Source: an uncultured bacterium
GTDB taxonomy: Bacteria; Bacillota; Clostridia; Lachnospirales; Lachnospiraceae
Assembly (NCBI GenBank): GCA_905214955.1
Contig: CAJMON010000098.1
Coordinates: forward strand, 1 to 8,784
Direction of reading: 5' to 3'
Length of the DNA stretch: 8,784 nt
Numbering within the stretch: the stretch's first letter is position 1; each line of letters opens with the position of its first letter. Below are positions 1 through 6,621 of this stretch, piece by piece. The notes beneath the pieces are model-generated. The model had not been told where the DNA came from. It ran no database searches and was given only the letters and a program-made list of their open reading frames with translations. The position numbers were made by a program, and so were the translations under genes.

Positions 1-218
1 CGAGGACTTCGAAACAGCAGAAGCACTCCGGCTGGCACTGCCTCGCGCCCCTTCACCTAGAATTCTCCATCTGAAACTTTCTCGCGTCACCTCAACCCAG
101 AATTTCCCATCTAAAACCGCTTCGTACCCCTCAACCCAGAATCTCCCGGCTGGAACTGCCTCGCGCCCCTTCATCCACCCCTATCTGAAACTCTCTCATG
201 CCTCCTCATTATCCTCTT
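1..218. repeat. Imperfect tandem repeats, about 35-40 bp unit, no gene
   Basis: This gene-free stretch lies just downstream of the UroD-A stop codon. It holds about five imperfect copies of a 35-40 bp unit, at roughly 28-66, 67-106, 107-145, 146-180 and 181-218. Read on the minus strand, each copy runs through a block like ATTCTGGGTTGAGG, then GCGCGAGGCAG or a variant, then CAGATGG or CAGCCGG. Copies 1 and 4 share the CAGCCGG ending; copies 2, 3 and 5 share CAGATGG or CAGATAG. Positions 1-27 match the unit poorly, so the array may end near there. I see no convincing ORF and no clear Rho-independent terminator for the operon. The repeat boundaries are approximate, read by eye. The function is unknown. 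Confidence 0.75.
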
Positions 219-1304
219 TTACTTCCGTCCATACAATTTGTTATAATACTCCAGTGAATAATGATACAGCTCATCATGTGCTGCCATAGACTGCATTGGG
301 TTGCTCATATCCGTCATAAAGCATGGCATACACCTTCCCTTTGCTCCATAATGATCCACGAAATCCCTGGCAATTTTCCGCACTTCCGCCTCATCTGCCT
401 TTGGATCAATGTTCACCCAAAACGCAAATGTCATTTTGTCTCCAAAATTCTCATATAAATAATCCGGATCATTGATTACTGCCTGCGGCGTCCACATATC
501 AATTCCCATTTCAATCATTTCCGGCAGATACTGGATATTCTTTCCACAGGAATGCAGTTCAATAAATTTCCCCTGATCCTTAATAAACTTCAGGAAACGG
601 CTGGTTGCCGGCATCAGCTGGTTGCGAAACATCTCATTGGAGAAAAAGCCGCTTCTCTGGGTTCCCCAGTCATCGTGATAAAGAACGCCGTCCACTCTTC
701 CATAATATTCAAAAACCTTCTGTGTCGATTCAATCTTATAATCTGCCATCTTCTGAAAAAATTCTTCCAGAAGTTCCGGCTCCTCGTAGAACGCCATCAA
801 AGACTCATCAAATGGAATCAATTCATGAAGCCGTTCAAAAATACCCTCCACACACTCGTAAATATGTACCCGGTCAGGGTCCATCATCTTCTGAAGCTTT
901 TCTCCATCTGTTTTAAAATCCACCACAGACAGATCCGGCCACTCTAGTTCTTCCTTCCAGTTTGCAAAATCCGAAATGGTACGGGTGCCAGGTTTCGTAA
1001 TCATACCTCCCACATCTTTTACCATAGTCCAGTAAACACCCCACCAGTCATATCCGTCCACTTCCGGCACAGGATGCTCTTCCATAGCATCCGGCCAGAC
1101 TGTATTGCTTTCTGTCATATAGGCCGGCATCCAGTAAGGCTGCTCACCCTTCACGCAGCGGATATAATTTTCCCGCACACTGTATGGCCGCCCTGTAATA
1201 GGCTCCTTGGGTCTTTGAAAAATCCATGGGAAGCTTCCCGGTGCCTGCCATTCTTTTGAATAATCACGATTTGCAGCTGTCTGCATAAATTTTCCACATG
1301 CCAT
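219..1304 (-). CDS. UroD-family methyltransferase-like protein (UroD-A) with N-terminal extension
   Basis: This 361-aa protein has the uroporphyrinogen decarboxylase (UroD) TIM-barrel fold shared by corrinoid methyltransferases such as MtaA/MtbA and O-demethylase methyltransferase I proteins. Genuine heme-pathway HemE is unlikely given the context and divergence. The core begins near residue 42 (SVRENYIRCVKGEQP) and aligns with the starts of the two other UroD proteins here. The preceding 41 residues are an extension the others lack. Visible motifs are HDDWG (210-214), HSCG (251-254, the H-x-C metal-ligand motif of this family) and MIEMGIDMW (263-271). C325 and C328 sit where a third zinc-binding Cys is expected. 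The start is supported by an AAGGAGG site 10 nt upstream. It is the last gene of the operon, 47 bp after the 140-aa protein. It probably transfers a methyl group from a small substrate; the substrate is unknown. Confidence 0.85.
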   Translation of the reverse strand: MACGKFMQTAANRDYSKEWQAPGSFPWIFQRPKEPITGRPYSVRENYIRCVKGEQPYWMPAYMTESNTVWPDAMEEHPVPEVDGYDWWGVYWTMVKDVGGMITKPGTRTISDFANWKEELEWPDLSVVDFKTDGEKLQKMMDPDRVHIYECVEGIFERLHELIPFDESLMAFYEEPELLEEFFQKMADYKIESTQKVFEYYGRVDGVLYHDDWGTQRSGFFSNEMFRNQLMPATSRFLKFIKDQGKFIELHSCGKNIQYLPEMIEMGIDMWTPQAVINDPDYLYENFGDKMTFAFWVNIDPKADEAEVRKIARDFVDHYGAKGRCMPCFMTDMSNPMQSMAAHDELYHYSLEYYNKLYGRK

Positions 1305-1351
1305 AATACCAATTCCTCCTTAAAATTCTCCGCAGTTTTTCTGTGTTTTCT

Positions 1352-1774
1352 CTATTTTCCAGACTCCATTGTCTTCTGGATATTTTCCAGCATCTCCCGC
1401 ACAAACTTTTCTATCGTTTTAGGCCTTACAAAAAAGACAATGGCCGCCAGCTTTCCTTCCATCCGGCTGAAACTGCCTTTTCTGCAGTCCGCTTTATCCA
1501 GAGTAACCGAAAACACCTCTGTGTCCTGAATTTCCAGAGATGTTTTAATATGTCCGATCAACCCCTGCTCCTGTTGGATTCGCTCCGCCAGTGTTTCCAG
1601 GGACGTTTTCAAAAGTTCTGAAAAAAAAGCCCGGTCTCCTTCAAAACAATATTCTCCGGAAATCACCGTGGCTTCATCCTGTCTTCTGGCTTCCACATGA
1701 AAGGTTCCTGGACTCCGTTTCTGAATTTCCTGCTTTCCTTTCAACGGAAGTACGATTTTTTCCCATTCATTCAT
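1352..1774 (-). CDS. Small partner of CobW-like GTPase, possible split C-terminal domain
   Basis: This is a 140-aa protein starting MNEWEKIVLPLKG. The start at 1774 is preferred over an in-frame ATG at 1798 because GGAGAAGGGG lies 6 nt before it. The ATG also falls in ATGAATGA, giving an 8-nt overlap with the GTPase stop and probable translational coupling. It has no signal peptide or membrane helix. The middle holds a likely helix (FFSELLKTSLETLAERIQQ) followed by GLIGHIKTSLE. The GHIK-type motif resembles what I recall from C-terminal regions of CobW-like GTPases. The upstream GTPase is only 204 aa and lacks the usual C-terminal domain, so this gene may encode that missing domain as a separate chain. 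That is inference from size, overlap and one motif; otherwise the protein is unrecognised. Confidence 0.75.
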   Translation of the reverse strand: MNEWEKIVLPLKGKQEIQKRSPGTFHVEARRQDEATVISGEYCFEGDRAFFSELLKTSLETLAERIQQEQGLIGHIKTSLEIQDTEVFSVTLDKADCRKGSFSRMEGKLAAIVFFVRPKTIEKFVREMLENIQKTMESGK

Positions 1775-2381
1775 GAATTTCCCCTTCTCCCAGTACACTT
1801 GCCCATACCGATTCTAAATCGCCGCTTGCTGCCGATGTAACACAGATTTTTGCATTTGGATTCATGTTCTGAACATCGCTTCTGCATTCTCCCAGCGTTT
1901 CCTTGGAAACAAGATCTGCTTTATTCAGCAGTACTGTCTCTGCACATGCAATCTGCCCGGTCAGCAGCGCTTCCATAGGTTTCTTCAGCCGTTTCCACCT
2001 GGATACATCTACAACCGTACAGATTCTGCATTCTTTTTGGGCAGCTTCTTTTAAATTTTCCTGGATCAGTCCGGGATACGCAAGTCCGGTAGTCTCCAGA
2101 ATGATCCAATCCGGATCATACTCCTCTTCAATAAGTTGAACTGCTCCGATCAGCTCGCCTCCCACAGTACAGCAGGCACAGCCTGCAAAAAGATCTTCCA
2201 CCTGAAGACCGCCTGACCGCAGAAGCTTGTCATCCACTCCATCTGCTCCGGATTCATTTTCCAAGATCACTACCTTTAGACGTTCTCCCTTCTGCGCCTC
2301 TTTTGTCAGATATTCTGCCAGACGCATCAGAAGGGAGGTTTTGCCTGATCCCAGAAATCCGCTTAATACCAGGATTTGCAT
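1767..2381 (-). CDS. CobW/HypB/UreG-type GTPase (COG0523), short form
   Basis: This 204-aa P-loop GTPase is a probable metallochaperone of the CobW (COG0523) family. It shows Walker A GFLGSGKTS (8-16), the metal-binding CxCC motif as GCACCT (C68, C70, C71), a Walker B-like stretch DWIILETTGLAYP (91-103) and the guanine-specificity motif NKAD (153-156). Family members use GTP to deliver Zn, Co or related ions to client proteins. Typical CobW proteins are over 300 aa with a C-terminal CobW_C domain; this one stops after the GTPase domain, and the overlapping downstream gene may supply the rest. It starts 28 bp after UroD-B, behind a purine-rich GGGGGGAGGAAC. Lying between two UroD genes with Cys-type metal sites, it may load metal into them, which is inference. 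Confidence 0.88.
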   Translation of the reverse strand: MQILVLSGFLGSGKTSLLMRLAEYLTKEAQKGERLKVVILENESGADGVDDKLLRSGGLQVEDLFAGCACCTVGGELIGAVQLIEEEYDPDWIILETTGLAYPGLIQENLKEAAQKECRICTVVDVSRWKRLKKPMEALLTGQIACAETVLLNKADLVSKETLGECRSDVQNMNPNAKICVTSAASGDLESVWASVLGEGEIHE

Positions 2382-2409
2382 GTTCCTCCCCCCTTATATG
2401 GTTCATTCT

Positions 2410-3444
2410 TTATTTTTTATAAAATGCATCTCCATAACGGTACACTTCATCAAATAAAATGCCGTTTTTCCGAATCACTTCCATATCATCTACCGCACCC
2501 AGATAACCGCCGCACCAGCAGAAACCGCCGCCTGGTGCATACGCATCCATGGTGTCCCGCACAGACTGCCTAATCTCTTCTTCCGTCACATCCGGTGCTA
2601 GAAGATGTCCTCTTGCGTCCCAGCATCCCATGAGAACCAGACTGTTTCCAAATTTTTCCTGAACCCCTTTCAGATCGTTGCAGGTCTGTGCCGGATCCCA
2701 GGCATTGACACCAATTCCACGCAGATCTTCCATAAAGACTTCTGCTTTTCCACAGTTGTGCATGGTAATGGGGATTCCTGCATCCCGCCCAAATTTTGCC
2801 TGACGGTCATGGAACGGAAGCACCATATCATGATACATTTCTCTGGAAATAAACGGTGCAGCCCAGGCTGCCGTGTCATCCATCAGTGTCAGTACATCCG
2901 GTTTCACATAAGGCCAGATTCTCCTGGTGACTTCTGTATAAAAATCGCACATGTACTCAAACAGCGCCATAACTTCTTCCGGCTCCTCACACATGGCGCA
3001 CAGACCTTCTGTAAATCCCATAAATGCCATCAGATTCTGGAAATATCCTACATGAAGATTCAGGGCAATGGCTGTATCTTCCCGGTTGACTCCCATAGCA
3101 TAAAACCCTTCCAGCTGCTTTTTCGCCATGGCTTCCCAGTCAACTCCATCTAAAGATGGTGCTTTGATTACATCCCGCCAGTGGCGGATATCATCCAGAA
3201 TAAATTCATCGGGTTTTGGCAGAAGGGCTCCGCCGGTTTCCTTTGTCGGAACATAAGTGACACCCCAGCAGTCTTTTCCACCGCCCTTGAAACGGAATTC
3301 ACTTAAAATCAACGGCTCCAGCATACAGGATGTGCAGGGTCTGGTCTGTCCCGGCATCGGTCCAAAACTGTATACCGGCACCCATTCCGGCTGCTCTCCT
3401 CTCAGGGTCATCAAATAATTTTCTTTTTCTGTCATTTTTCCCAT
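2410..3444 (-). CDS. UroD-family methyltransferase-like protein (UroD-B)
   Basis: This 344-aa UroD-fold protein is a divergent paralogue of UroD-A and UroD-C. The family start (TEKENYLMTLRGEQP) comes at about residue 5, so it has no N-terminal extension. It has LMDD (187-190) in place of the HDDWG seen in the other two. The metal-site motif is HNCG (229-232, H229 and C231). C309 and C311 in GGFCWCGGY provide candidates for a third thiolate ligand. It is also Cys-rich near the N-terminus (C37, C40, C59). The start at 3444 has AAGGAGG 8 nt upstream. It lies 41 bp behind the transporter and 28 bp ahead of the GTPase, so co-transcription is likely. In methyltransferase systems one UroD member can demethylate substrate and another can move the methyl group onward; which role this has is unknown. 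Confidence 0.85.
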   Translation of the reverse strand: MGKMTEKENYLMTLRGEQPEWVPVYSFGPMPGQTRPCTSCMLEPLILSEFRFKGGGKDCWGVTYVPTKETGGALLPKPDEFILDDIRHWRDVIKAPSLDGVDWEAMAKKQLEGFYAMGVNREDTAIALNLHVGYFQNLMAFMGFTEGLCAMCEEPEEVMALFEYMCDFYTEVTRRIWPYVKPDVLTLMDDTAAWAAPFISREMYHDMVLPFHDRQAKFGRDAGIPITMHNCGKAEVFMEDLRGIGVNAWDPAQTCNDLKGVQEKFGNSLVLMGCWDARGHLLAPDVTEEEIRQSVRDTMDAYAPGGGFCWCGGYLGAVDDMEVIRKNGILFDEVYRYGDAFYKK

Positions 3445-3485
3445 GTATTCCGCCTCCTTCTGACCAGGAATCTTTCCACTTTTCT

Positions 3486-4862
3486 TTATTTCTGCGCGTA
3501 TTTCGCTGCGTTTGCAGCTGCATATCTAGCTGCATCTTCATCTGTAATCTTATAACCTGCCTGCATAATTACCGCACCAATCAGTACCAGAATGGCAGGA
3601 AGAATTGCCAGTAAGAACATAAATTTGTTCTGGAATGCCCCATCTACTGTCATGCCTGCCTGATAGCCGATAAAGGCAAGTCCGAAGTTTGCAATGGCTC
3701 CGCCAAGTGTCATACCGATTTTCATCGGCACAGAATACATGGTAATTGCAATAGTTCTGGTATCTTTTCCGGTTTTATACAGATGGTATTCACCGCAGTC
3801 TACAAAATAGTTTGCTCCAAATCCACTGAACATGTACACAGCTGCGCCTCCGATTGCTCCGCAGATGGTGTATTTCACCCAATGTCCGCCCAGGAAATAC
3901 ACACATGCATATGCCAGTGCATAGATCACAAGTGCAGTGACCATAGAACGTTTCTTTCCAAGCTTTCCGCCAAGCTTGGGCATTACCAGAGACGCCACAA
4001 AACCAGTGACCATACATACGGTCATGCTGTAGGACATTTTCATAAAATCGCCTACGATGTAAGTAAAGTAATAAGTACCAAGTCCGGAAATGGTATACAT
4101 TCCAACGTAGTAAATGGTGTATGCCATAAACAGAACCAGAAGCTGTTTATTCTGAATAACAGAATCTACCATGTCTTTCAGCGTAACTGCAGAAGCTCCC
4201 ATTCCATTGTCTTTGCGTTTTCCAGAAGGATCACATTCTTTACAGAGATTGGAAATCATCTGGCATCCGAAAATATAAGGAAGTGCAAATACCACTGCCA
4301 CGATCAGATATGCATTTCCAGGGCCAACCACCGGAGTCAGTGCCTTTACCAGAGGAATGGTGAGTGCAGAAGTAATCAGCATTGCCACACACATAAACTG
4401 TGCGCCTCTTGCACTTAAACGGAAACGGTCATTGACATTGGCACCTGCCAGCGCCGGACCTAATGCGTAATATGCATTTGTGGTAAAGCTCATACCTGCG
4501 TTTAACAAGATGTAACCGATAAAGGATACTCCTACACGGAAGCCCAGCGGCCATGCAGAGGTATCAAAGAATGAACAGACAATCGAGAATACGATTACCC
4601 ACCGAAGCACCAGCAGCCAGGAGCGGTATTTGCCCCAGGGCATCCGGACTTTTTCAATGATTCCGCCACAGATAACGCCAATAAAAAAGTCAATCACACG
4701 CGCTACCAGAAGTGTCGTTGCCACGATCCCTGCCGGGATTTTGATACAGTCTGTCATAAAAATCGTCAGATAGGTCATCTGTACCATAGCCGCCAGAGAA
4801 GACGTCAGCAGATAAAAGCCATATTTGTTTACCTGCGATGAACTTAAACTTTTCTCCTGCAT
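3486..4862 (-). CDS. GPH-family MFS cation symporter (MFS_2)
   Basis: This 458-aa integral membrane protein has about 12 predicted helices and belongs to the glycoside-pentoside-hexuronide:cation symporter group of the MFS. The helix 2-3 region carries the family pattern ARVIDFFIGVICGG (54-67) followed by WGKYRSWLL (76-84), with D58 conserved. A second family-like region is VDCGEYHLYKTGKDTRT (354-370), followed by K381 and a Gly-rich helix. Hydrophilic loops occur at about 205-230 and 295-306. It is the first gene of the minus-strand operon, with AAGGAGG 7 nt before its ATG. GPH members mostly move sugars with H+ or Na+, but relatives are found in clusters for other small molecules. Here it probably imports the substrate of the UroD-family enzymes; the substrate itself cannot be inferred. 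Confidence 0.9.
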   Translation of the reverse strand: MQEKSLSSSQVNKYGFYLLTSSLAAMVQMTYLTIFMTDCIKIPAGIVATTLLVARVIDFFIGVICGGIIEKVRMPWGKYRSWLLVLRWVIVFSIVCSFFDTSAWPLGFRVGVSFIGYILLNAGMSFTTNAYYALGPALAGANVNDRFRLSARGAQFMCVAMLITSALTIPLVKALTPVVGPGNAYLIVAVVFALPYIFGCQMISNLCKECDPSGKRKDNGMGASAVTLKDMVDSVIQNKQLLVLFMAYTIYYVGMYTISGLGTYYFTYIVGDFMKMSYSMTVCMVTGFVASLVMPKLGGKLGKKRSMVTALVIYALAYACVYFLGGHWVKYTICGAIGGAAVYMFSGFGANYFVDCGEYHLYKTGKDTRTIAITMYSVPMKIGMTLGGAIANFGLAFIGYQAGMTVDGAFQNKFMFLLAILPAILVLIGAVIMQAGYKITDEDAARYAAANAAKYAQK

Positions 4863-4883
4863 AATGTTTCCTCCTTATGAGTT

Positions 4884-4893
4884 GTTCCGGAAC
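4884..4893. promoter_or_regulatory. Perfect 10-bp palindrome in operon leader, candidate operator
   Basis: GTTCCGGAAC is a perfect palindrome lying between the inferred transcription start of the minus-strand operon and the transporter ATG. That position would suit repressor binding. No protein is known from the sequence to bind it. Confidence 0.35.
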
Positions 4894-4908
4894 TTTTCTG
4901 ATAATTTC

Positions 4909-4914
4909 ATTATA
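4909..4914 (-). promoter_or_regulatory. -10 box of the transporter/UroD operon
   Basis: TATAAT is present on the minus strand, 46 bp upstream of the transporter ATG. No good -35 hexamer is found 16-18 bp further upstream (the sequence there is like ATAGTA). This suggests an activator-dependent promoter. Confidence 0.55.
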
Positions 4915-4942
4915 GTCTTTTTCTTTTTCGTTACTATGTACA

Positions 4943-4961
4943 GCGAATACAATATTTTCGC
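4943..4961. promoter_or_regulatory. Imperfect dyad GCGAA-N9-TTCGC, candidate activator site
   Basis: GCGAA at 4943-4947 and TTCGC at 4957-4961 form an inverted repeat with further partial symmetry inside. Its centre lies about 50 bp upstream of the inferred operon start, a common position for an activator at a promoter lacking a -35 box. The divergently encoded PucR/CdaR-like regulator is the obvious candidate. Assignment is inference. Confidence 0.4.
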
Positions 4962-5018
4962 ATATTCTTTTATCACTTTTTGTTAATTCCTTCTCTTTCA
5001 TTCTCAGGTATTTTTCGG

Positions 5019-5024
5019 TATAAT
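5019..5024 (+). promoter_or_regulatory. -10 box of the PucR-like regulator gene
   Basis: A consensus TATAAT lies 73 bp upstream of the chosen regulator start. The -35 region is weak (TTTCAT at a 17-bp spacing). A 6-bp stem CTGGAG/CTCCAG (5034-5039 with 5049-5054) in the predicted leader could form a small hairpin. Confidence 0.5.
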
Positions 5025-5081
5025 ACACATATACTGGAGAGTTTTCGGCTCCAGCCGCATGGACAGCATACTGCGCCTGCA

Positions 5082-5088
5082 GAAAGGA
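5082..5088 (+). promoter_or_regulatory. Ribosome binding site deciding the regulator start
   Basis: GAAAGGA lies 9 nt before the ATG at 5098. The alternative in-frame ATG at 5059 has no Shine-Dalgarno sequence at a workable distance, so the start at 5098 is preferred. Confidence 0.65.
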
Positions 5089-5097
5089 ACAATACCG

Positions 5098-6564
5098 ATG
5101 AAACTAAGTATGTGGATGATTGCCAACCGGCTTTCTTCTTTAGATATGGAACTTGACATAAAAAATGATGCACCTGTGATTCTGAAAAGTGCCCGGAGAG
5201 TTTATGCTACCAACTGCGTACATGTTTATCAGGAAAATAATGATGTGGTCTGTAATGGAGAAGGAAACACCATTCGTTTCCAAAATATGGATCTTACTCA
5301 GGGCTTTGAGATTATTGCCAGCGTTTTTGATTATTTTCAGGATTGGATGGATGACATGATCCGTCTAACCAGAGAACGGGACTACCAGGGTGTCATTGAT
5401 CTTGCCTGGCAGGTCTTTCAGAACCCCATCGTGATGTTAGATGGAAATAACCGTGTGTTGGGCATCAGCCGCCAGTATCCTCCCGATTCTGTGGACGATG
5501 AATGGGCTTATCTGTCCACCTATGGATATTCTTCTTTGAATGCGGTCCAGCAGATGCGCTATCATTATGGAAATTTTGATTACTGGCACCATGGCCCAAA
5601 AAAGTATTCGTTTTCCGGCAGCCAGCTTATGGGCTACAGCGGGCTGACCTACTGTATGTACTGCAATGATTCCGTCTGCGGCAGAATCAATGTCCTTGCC
5701 AAAGACCGGGAATTAAACCCTGGAGATGCCCAGCTTTTGCAGCATATGGCCATGATTCTGGAACCGGTTCTTGGACAGATTTATTATGAAAGTGTTTTAA
5801 ACAATACCAATGTATTTTACAACATTATTTTCGGAAACCCTTACGACAAAAAACAGCTGGAAACCCAGCTTGCTTATCAGCAGTGGCACCCAGAAGATTC
5901 TTATTATCTCGCGCTCATCGAAGTCTTGGATGTTTCCGGACGGCCCGTCACAGAATCCAGTGTCGATCAGCTGATGCAGGTACTCATCCGCCAGGCTCCC
6001 AGCTGTATGATTATGAAGAAAAAGTCCTATATTCTTCTTCTTAGCACCCAGAATCTTTCCAGAGATACGCTTCTGGTTCCGCTGTTTACCAGCCTGGCCT
6101 CCCGCAATCCCATCCGTGTCGGCTTCAGCCTTCCCATCTGCGGTGTAGAACATGCAAACTTTCTCTATGAACAGGCCAGCTACGCCCTTTCCTCTGGTAA
6201 AAAACGTTTTCCAGAAAATAAATACTATGATTTCTTTGATTATGCCCTGGATTATATTCTGGAATCTGGTTCTCTCTCCTCTTCGGTGCGCGCCTGTATG
6301 CCTGCCATTGTACAGCTCTGGGAAAAGCAGCAAAATGGAGGAGATGAACTGTTTTATACTCTGAAAATTTTTCTGGAAAATGAGCGTTCCATTTCCCGTA
6401 CTTCTGCCGCCCTGTTCACCCACCGCAACACGGTTCTCTACCGCATCCGAAAAATTCAGGAACTCCTCGGCAGAGATTTAAATGATACTTATGTCCGTTC
6501 TTACTGCCTGTTTTCCATGAAACTTCTGGAACTTTACCAGTGGAAAAACAGCCAGCTTTCCTAA
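5098..6564 (+). CDS. PucR/CdaR-family transcriptional regulator
   Basis: This 488-aa cytoplasmic regulator has a C-terminal helix-turn-helix of the PucR/CdaR type (HTH_30). The recognition region contains HRNTVLYRIRKI at residues 442-453, preceded by SISRTSAALF, a very characteristic signature. The N-terminal half (about residues 95-225, from QGVIDLAWQVFQNPIVMLD onward) looks like a PAS/GAF-type ligand-sensing domain, followed by a linker domain as in CdaR relatives. The start MKLSMWMIANRL is chosen over an ATG 39 nt upstream because of the better ribosome binding site. Family members respond to small metabolites and often activate adjacent catabolic operons. Its divergent arrangement with the transporter/UroD operon makes that operon its likely target, and perhaps UroD-C too. 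The effector is unknown. Confidence 0.88.
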   Translation: MKLSMWMIANRLSSLDMELDIKNDAPVILKSARRVYATNCVHVYQENNDVVCNGEGNTIRFQNMDLTQGFEIIASVFDYFQDWMDDMIRLTRERDYQGVIDLAWQVFQNPIVMLDGNNRVLGISRQYPPDSVDDEWAYLSTYGYSSLNAVQQMRYHYGNFDYWHHGPKKYSFSGSQLMGYSGLTYCMYCNDSVCGRINVLAKDRELNPGDAQLLQHMAMILEPVLGQIYYESVLNNTNVFYNIIFGNPYDKKQLETQLAYQQWHPEDSYYLALIEVLDVSGRPVTESSVDQLMQVLIRQAPSCMIMKKKSYILLLSTQNLSRDTLLVPLFTSLASRNPIRVGFSLPICGVEHANFLYEQASYALSSGKKRFPENKYYDFFDYALDYILESGSLSSSVRACMPAIVQLWEKQQNGGDELFYTLKIFLENERSISRTSAALFTHRNTVLYRIRKIQELLGRDLNDTYVRSYCLFSMKLLELYQWKNSQLS

Positions 6565-6572
6565 AAAAGGAC

Positions 6573-6613
6573 AAAAAACAGCTCCGGAAATCTCTCCCGG
6601 AGCTGCATTTTTT
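6573..6613. terminator. Bidirectional Rho-independent terminator
   Basis: A perfect 9-bp stem, CAGCTCCGG (6579-6587) with CCGGAGCTG (6597-6605), encloses a 9-nt loop. It is preceded by six A and followed by CA then six T. It therefore can terminate the regulator gene on the plus strand and the convergent UroD-C gene on the minus strand. Confidence 0.9.
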
Positions 6614-6621
6614 GCCTTTTT

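Noticed and set aside
1..218. CRISPR array
   Set aside because: The units are contiguous, diverged tandem repeats without constant repeats separated by unique spacers, and no cas gene is near.
552..947. Plus-strand open frame of 131 codons inside UroD-A
   Set aside because: It lies antisense to a clearly conserved UroD-family gene, and its translation has no recognisable domain.
2605..3153. Plus-strand open frame of 182 codons inside UroD-B
   Set aside because: It is antisense to a well-supported gene and shows no family motif.
3783..4418. Plus-strand open frame of 211 codons, rich in His and Cys
   Set aside because: It is the reverse shadow of the transporter's membrane helices; the His/Cys richness follows from the opposite-strand codons.
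4690..5028. Minus-strand open frame of 112 codons spanning the divergent promoter region and the transporter start
   Set aside because: It overlaps the transporter in another frame, covers the promoter elements and has no similarity to a known family.
5797..6423. Minus-strand open frame of 208 codons inside the regulator
   Set aside because: The plus-strand frame encodes a complete PucR-type regulator with its HTH signature, so this is antisense shadow.
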